A stretch of 64,000 bases of DNA from the NCBI GenBank assembly GCA_030142905.1, contig JASJOG010000024.1, positions 1,315,001 to 1,379,000 of the forward strand, given 5' to 3'. How positions within the stretch are numbered: the stretch's first letter is position 1; each line of letters begins with the position of its first letter. The position numbers were made by a program, and so were the translations under genes. This DNA comes from Heliopora coerulea (taxonomy: Eukaryota > Cnidaria > Anthozoa > Scleralcyonacea > Helioporidae). The notes under the pieces were generated by a model. It had not been told where the DNA came from and searched no databases. It was given only the letters and a program-made list of their open reading frames with translations. This document shows positions 63,471 to 64,000 of the stretch, one piece after another.

Positions 63471-64000
63471 TTTAAAAGTTTAAAGCCGTCTACTTTTTGC
63501 AAATTCACCGTTGAATCCTTTGGGTTGAGGTGCCGTTGGATGTTTAGTTGAAAATACGTAAGAGTTGCAAGTTTGTAGGCTATGCCATTTTTCTTTGTTA
63601 CGAAAGTTTTACAGAGGAAAAAAGTACGTATTTTACTTCTCTCTACTTGTTCTTCTTTCGACCAAAACTTGCACAAGGTTTGTTTGTCGTATTTTGTTGT
63701 ATGTTATCTGGCACGCCCAGAGTCTGGGTGCGGTCCAGAGCAAAATAGAAATTTGGGGGCTCCCCTTACAAAAATTGTTTGAGTCGATATTGAGCTTAAC
63801 AATAACATTTTCATCTTTTTCTTTACCGGAGAGCCTGAAGATAACTATTCGGGTGAAGACATGCGTGTCCTAACCTGGCTCAGTGTAAGAACTCGGTGTT
63901 CAATGAATAAATAAACAGCGTCAATTCAATAAAAGTAGCGAATCTTATTCAGTTATTTGATTTCCATTTCAAACATAAATGAAACAAATTCATCATATAT
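63471..64000. other. No recognised element
   Basis: May extend the recombinase relic upstream. No clear motif. Overlapping plus-strand ORFs here are unsupported. Confidence 0.4.

Noticed and set aside
1..64000. CRISPR arrays, operons, bacterial promoters or phage genes
   Set aside because: The spliced gene, animal-type domains and transposons show a eukaryotic nuclear sequence. The only regular array (272 bp) has no spacer structure.

Overview
The window looks like nuclear DNA from an intron-rich invertebrate animal. My best guess is an anthozoan cnidarian (stony coral or anemone). This is inferred from one long receptor gene with small exons, from AT-rich introns full of Penelope-like, LINE, hAT, Tc1 and Crypton debris, and from a dispersed repeat carrying ATCGTCTG(A/G)CGTTAG that I associate with coral and anemone scaffolds. 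No prokaryotic or organellar feature is visible.

The window is dominated by one minus-strand gene, from the ATG at 48207 to the stop at 4860. It can be assembled from 17 exons, one of them only a candidate. All splice sites are GT/AG, all phases agree, and the total is 2517 nt (838 codons plus stop). Reading 5' to 3', it encodes a signal peptide (48.2 kb), one Ig domain (40.8-39.7 kb), a fibronectin III domain (33.0-32.7 kb), a second FN3 of the type found beside the membrane in receptor tyrosine phosphatases (32.0-28.3 kb), a third FN3 (28.2-27.9 kb), a transmembrane helix (25.7 kb), a juxtamembrane segment (24.3 kb) and an FGFR-like kinase domain (20.1-4.86 kb). The kinase domain has lost the ATP-binding Lys (now Arg), the alpha-C Glu (now Ile), two loop glycines and the DFG Asp (now Lys). 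It keeps the catalytic-loop Asp and Asn. It is therefore predicted to be a receptor pseudokinase. The activation-segment/F-helix exon is either missing or reduced to a 46-nt candidate exon.

The introns and flanks hold the mobile DNA. Two broken Penelope-like elements with GIY-YIG domains lie at 22.2-24.2 kb and 34.4-36.3 kb, with an orphan GIY-YIG fragment at 25.0 kb. A Tc1 element with one nonsense codon is at 14.2-15.6 kb. A hAT-like element and its deletion derivative are at 13.06 and 58.1 kb. Three LINE relics are at 37.4, 49.7-52.9 (minus strand) and 59.4-62.2 kb. A Crypton/DUF3504-like tyrosine recombinase relic is at 62.5-63.5 kb. A large foldback element lies at 6.4-7.9 kb, along with several MITEs. 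A mirror-arranged 272-bp tandem array with tRNA-like heads occupies 54.28-56.0 kb. Five short hairpin motifs resembling hammerhead cores lie at or near Penelope-like sequence.

Upstream of the gene (48.2-64 kb) and downstream of its stop (1-4.75 kb) no other host gene could be recognised.
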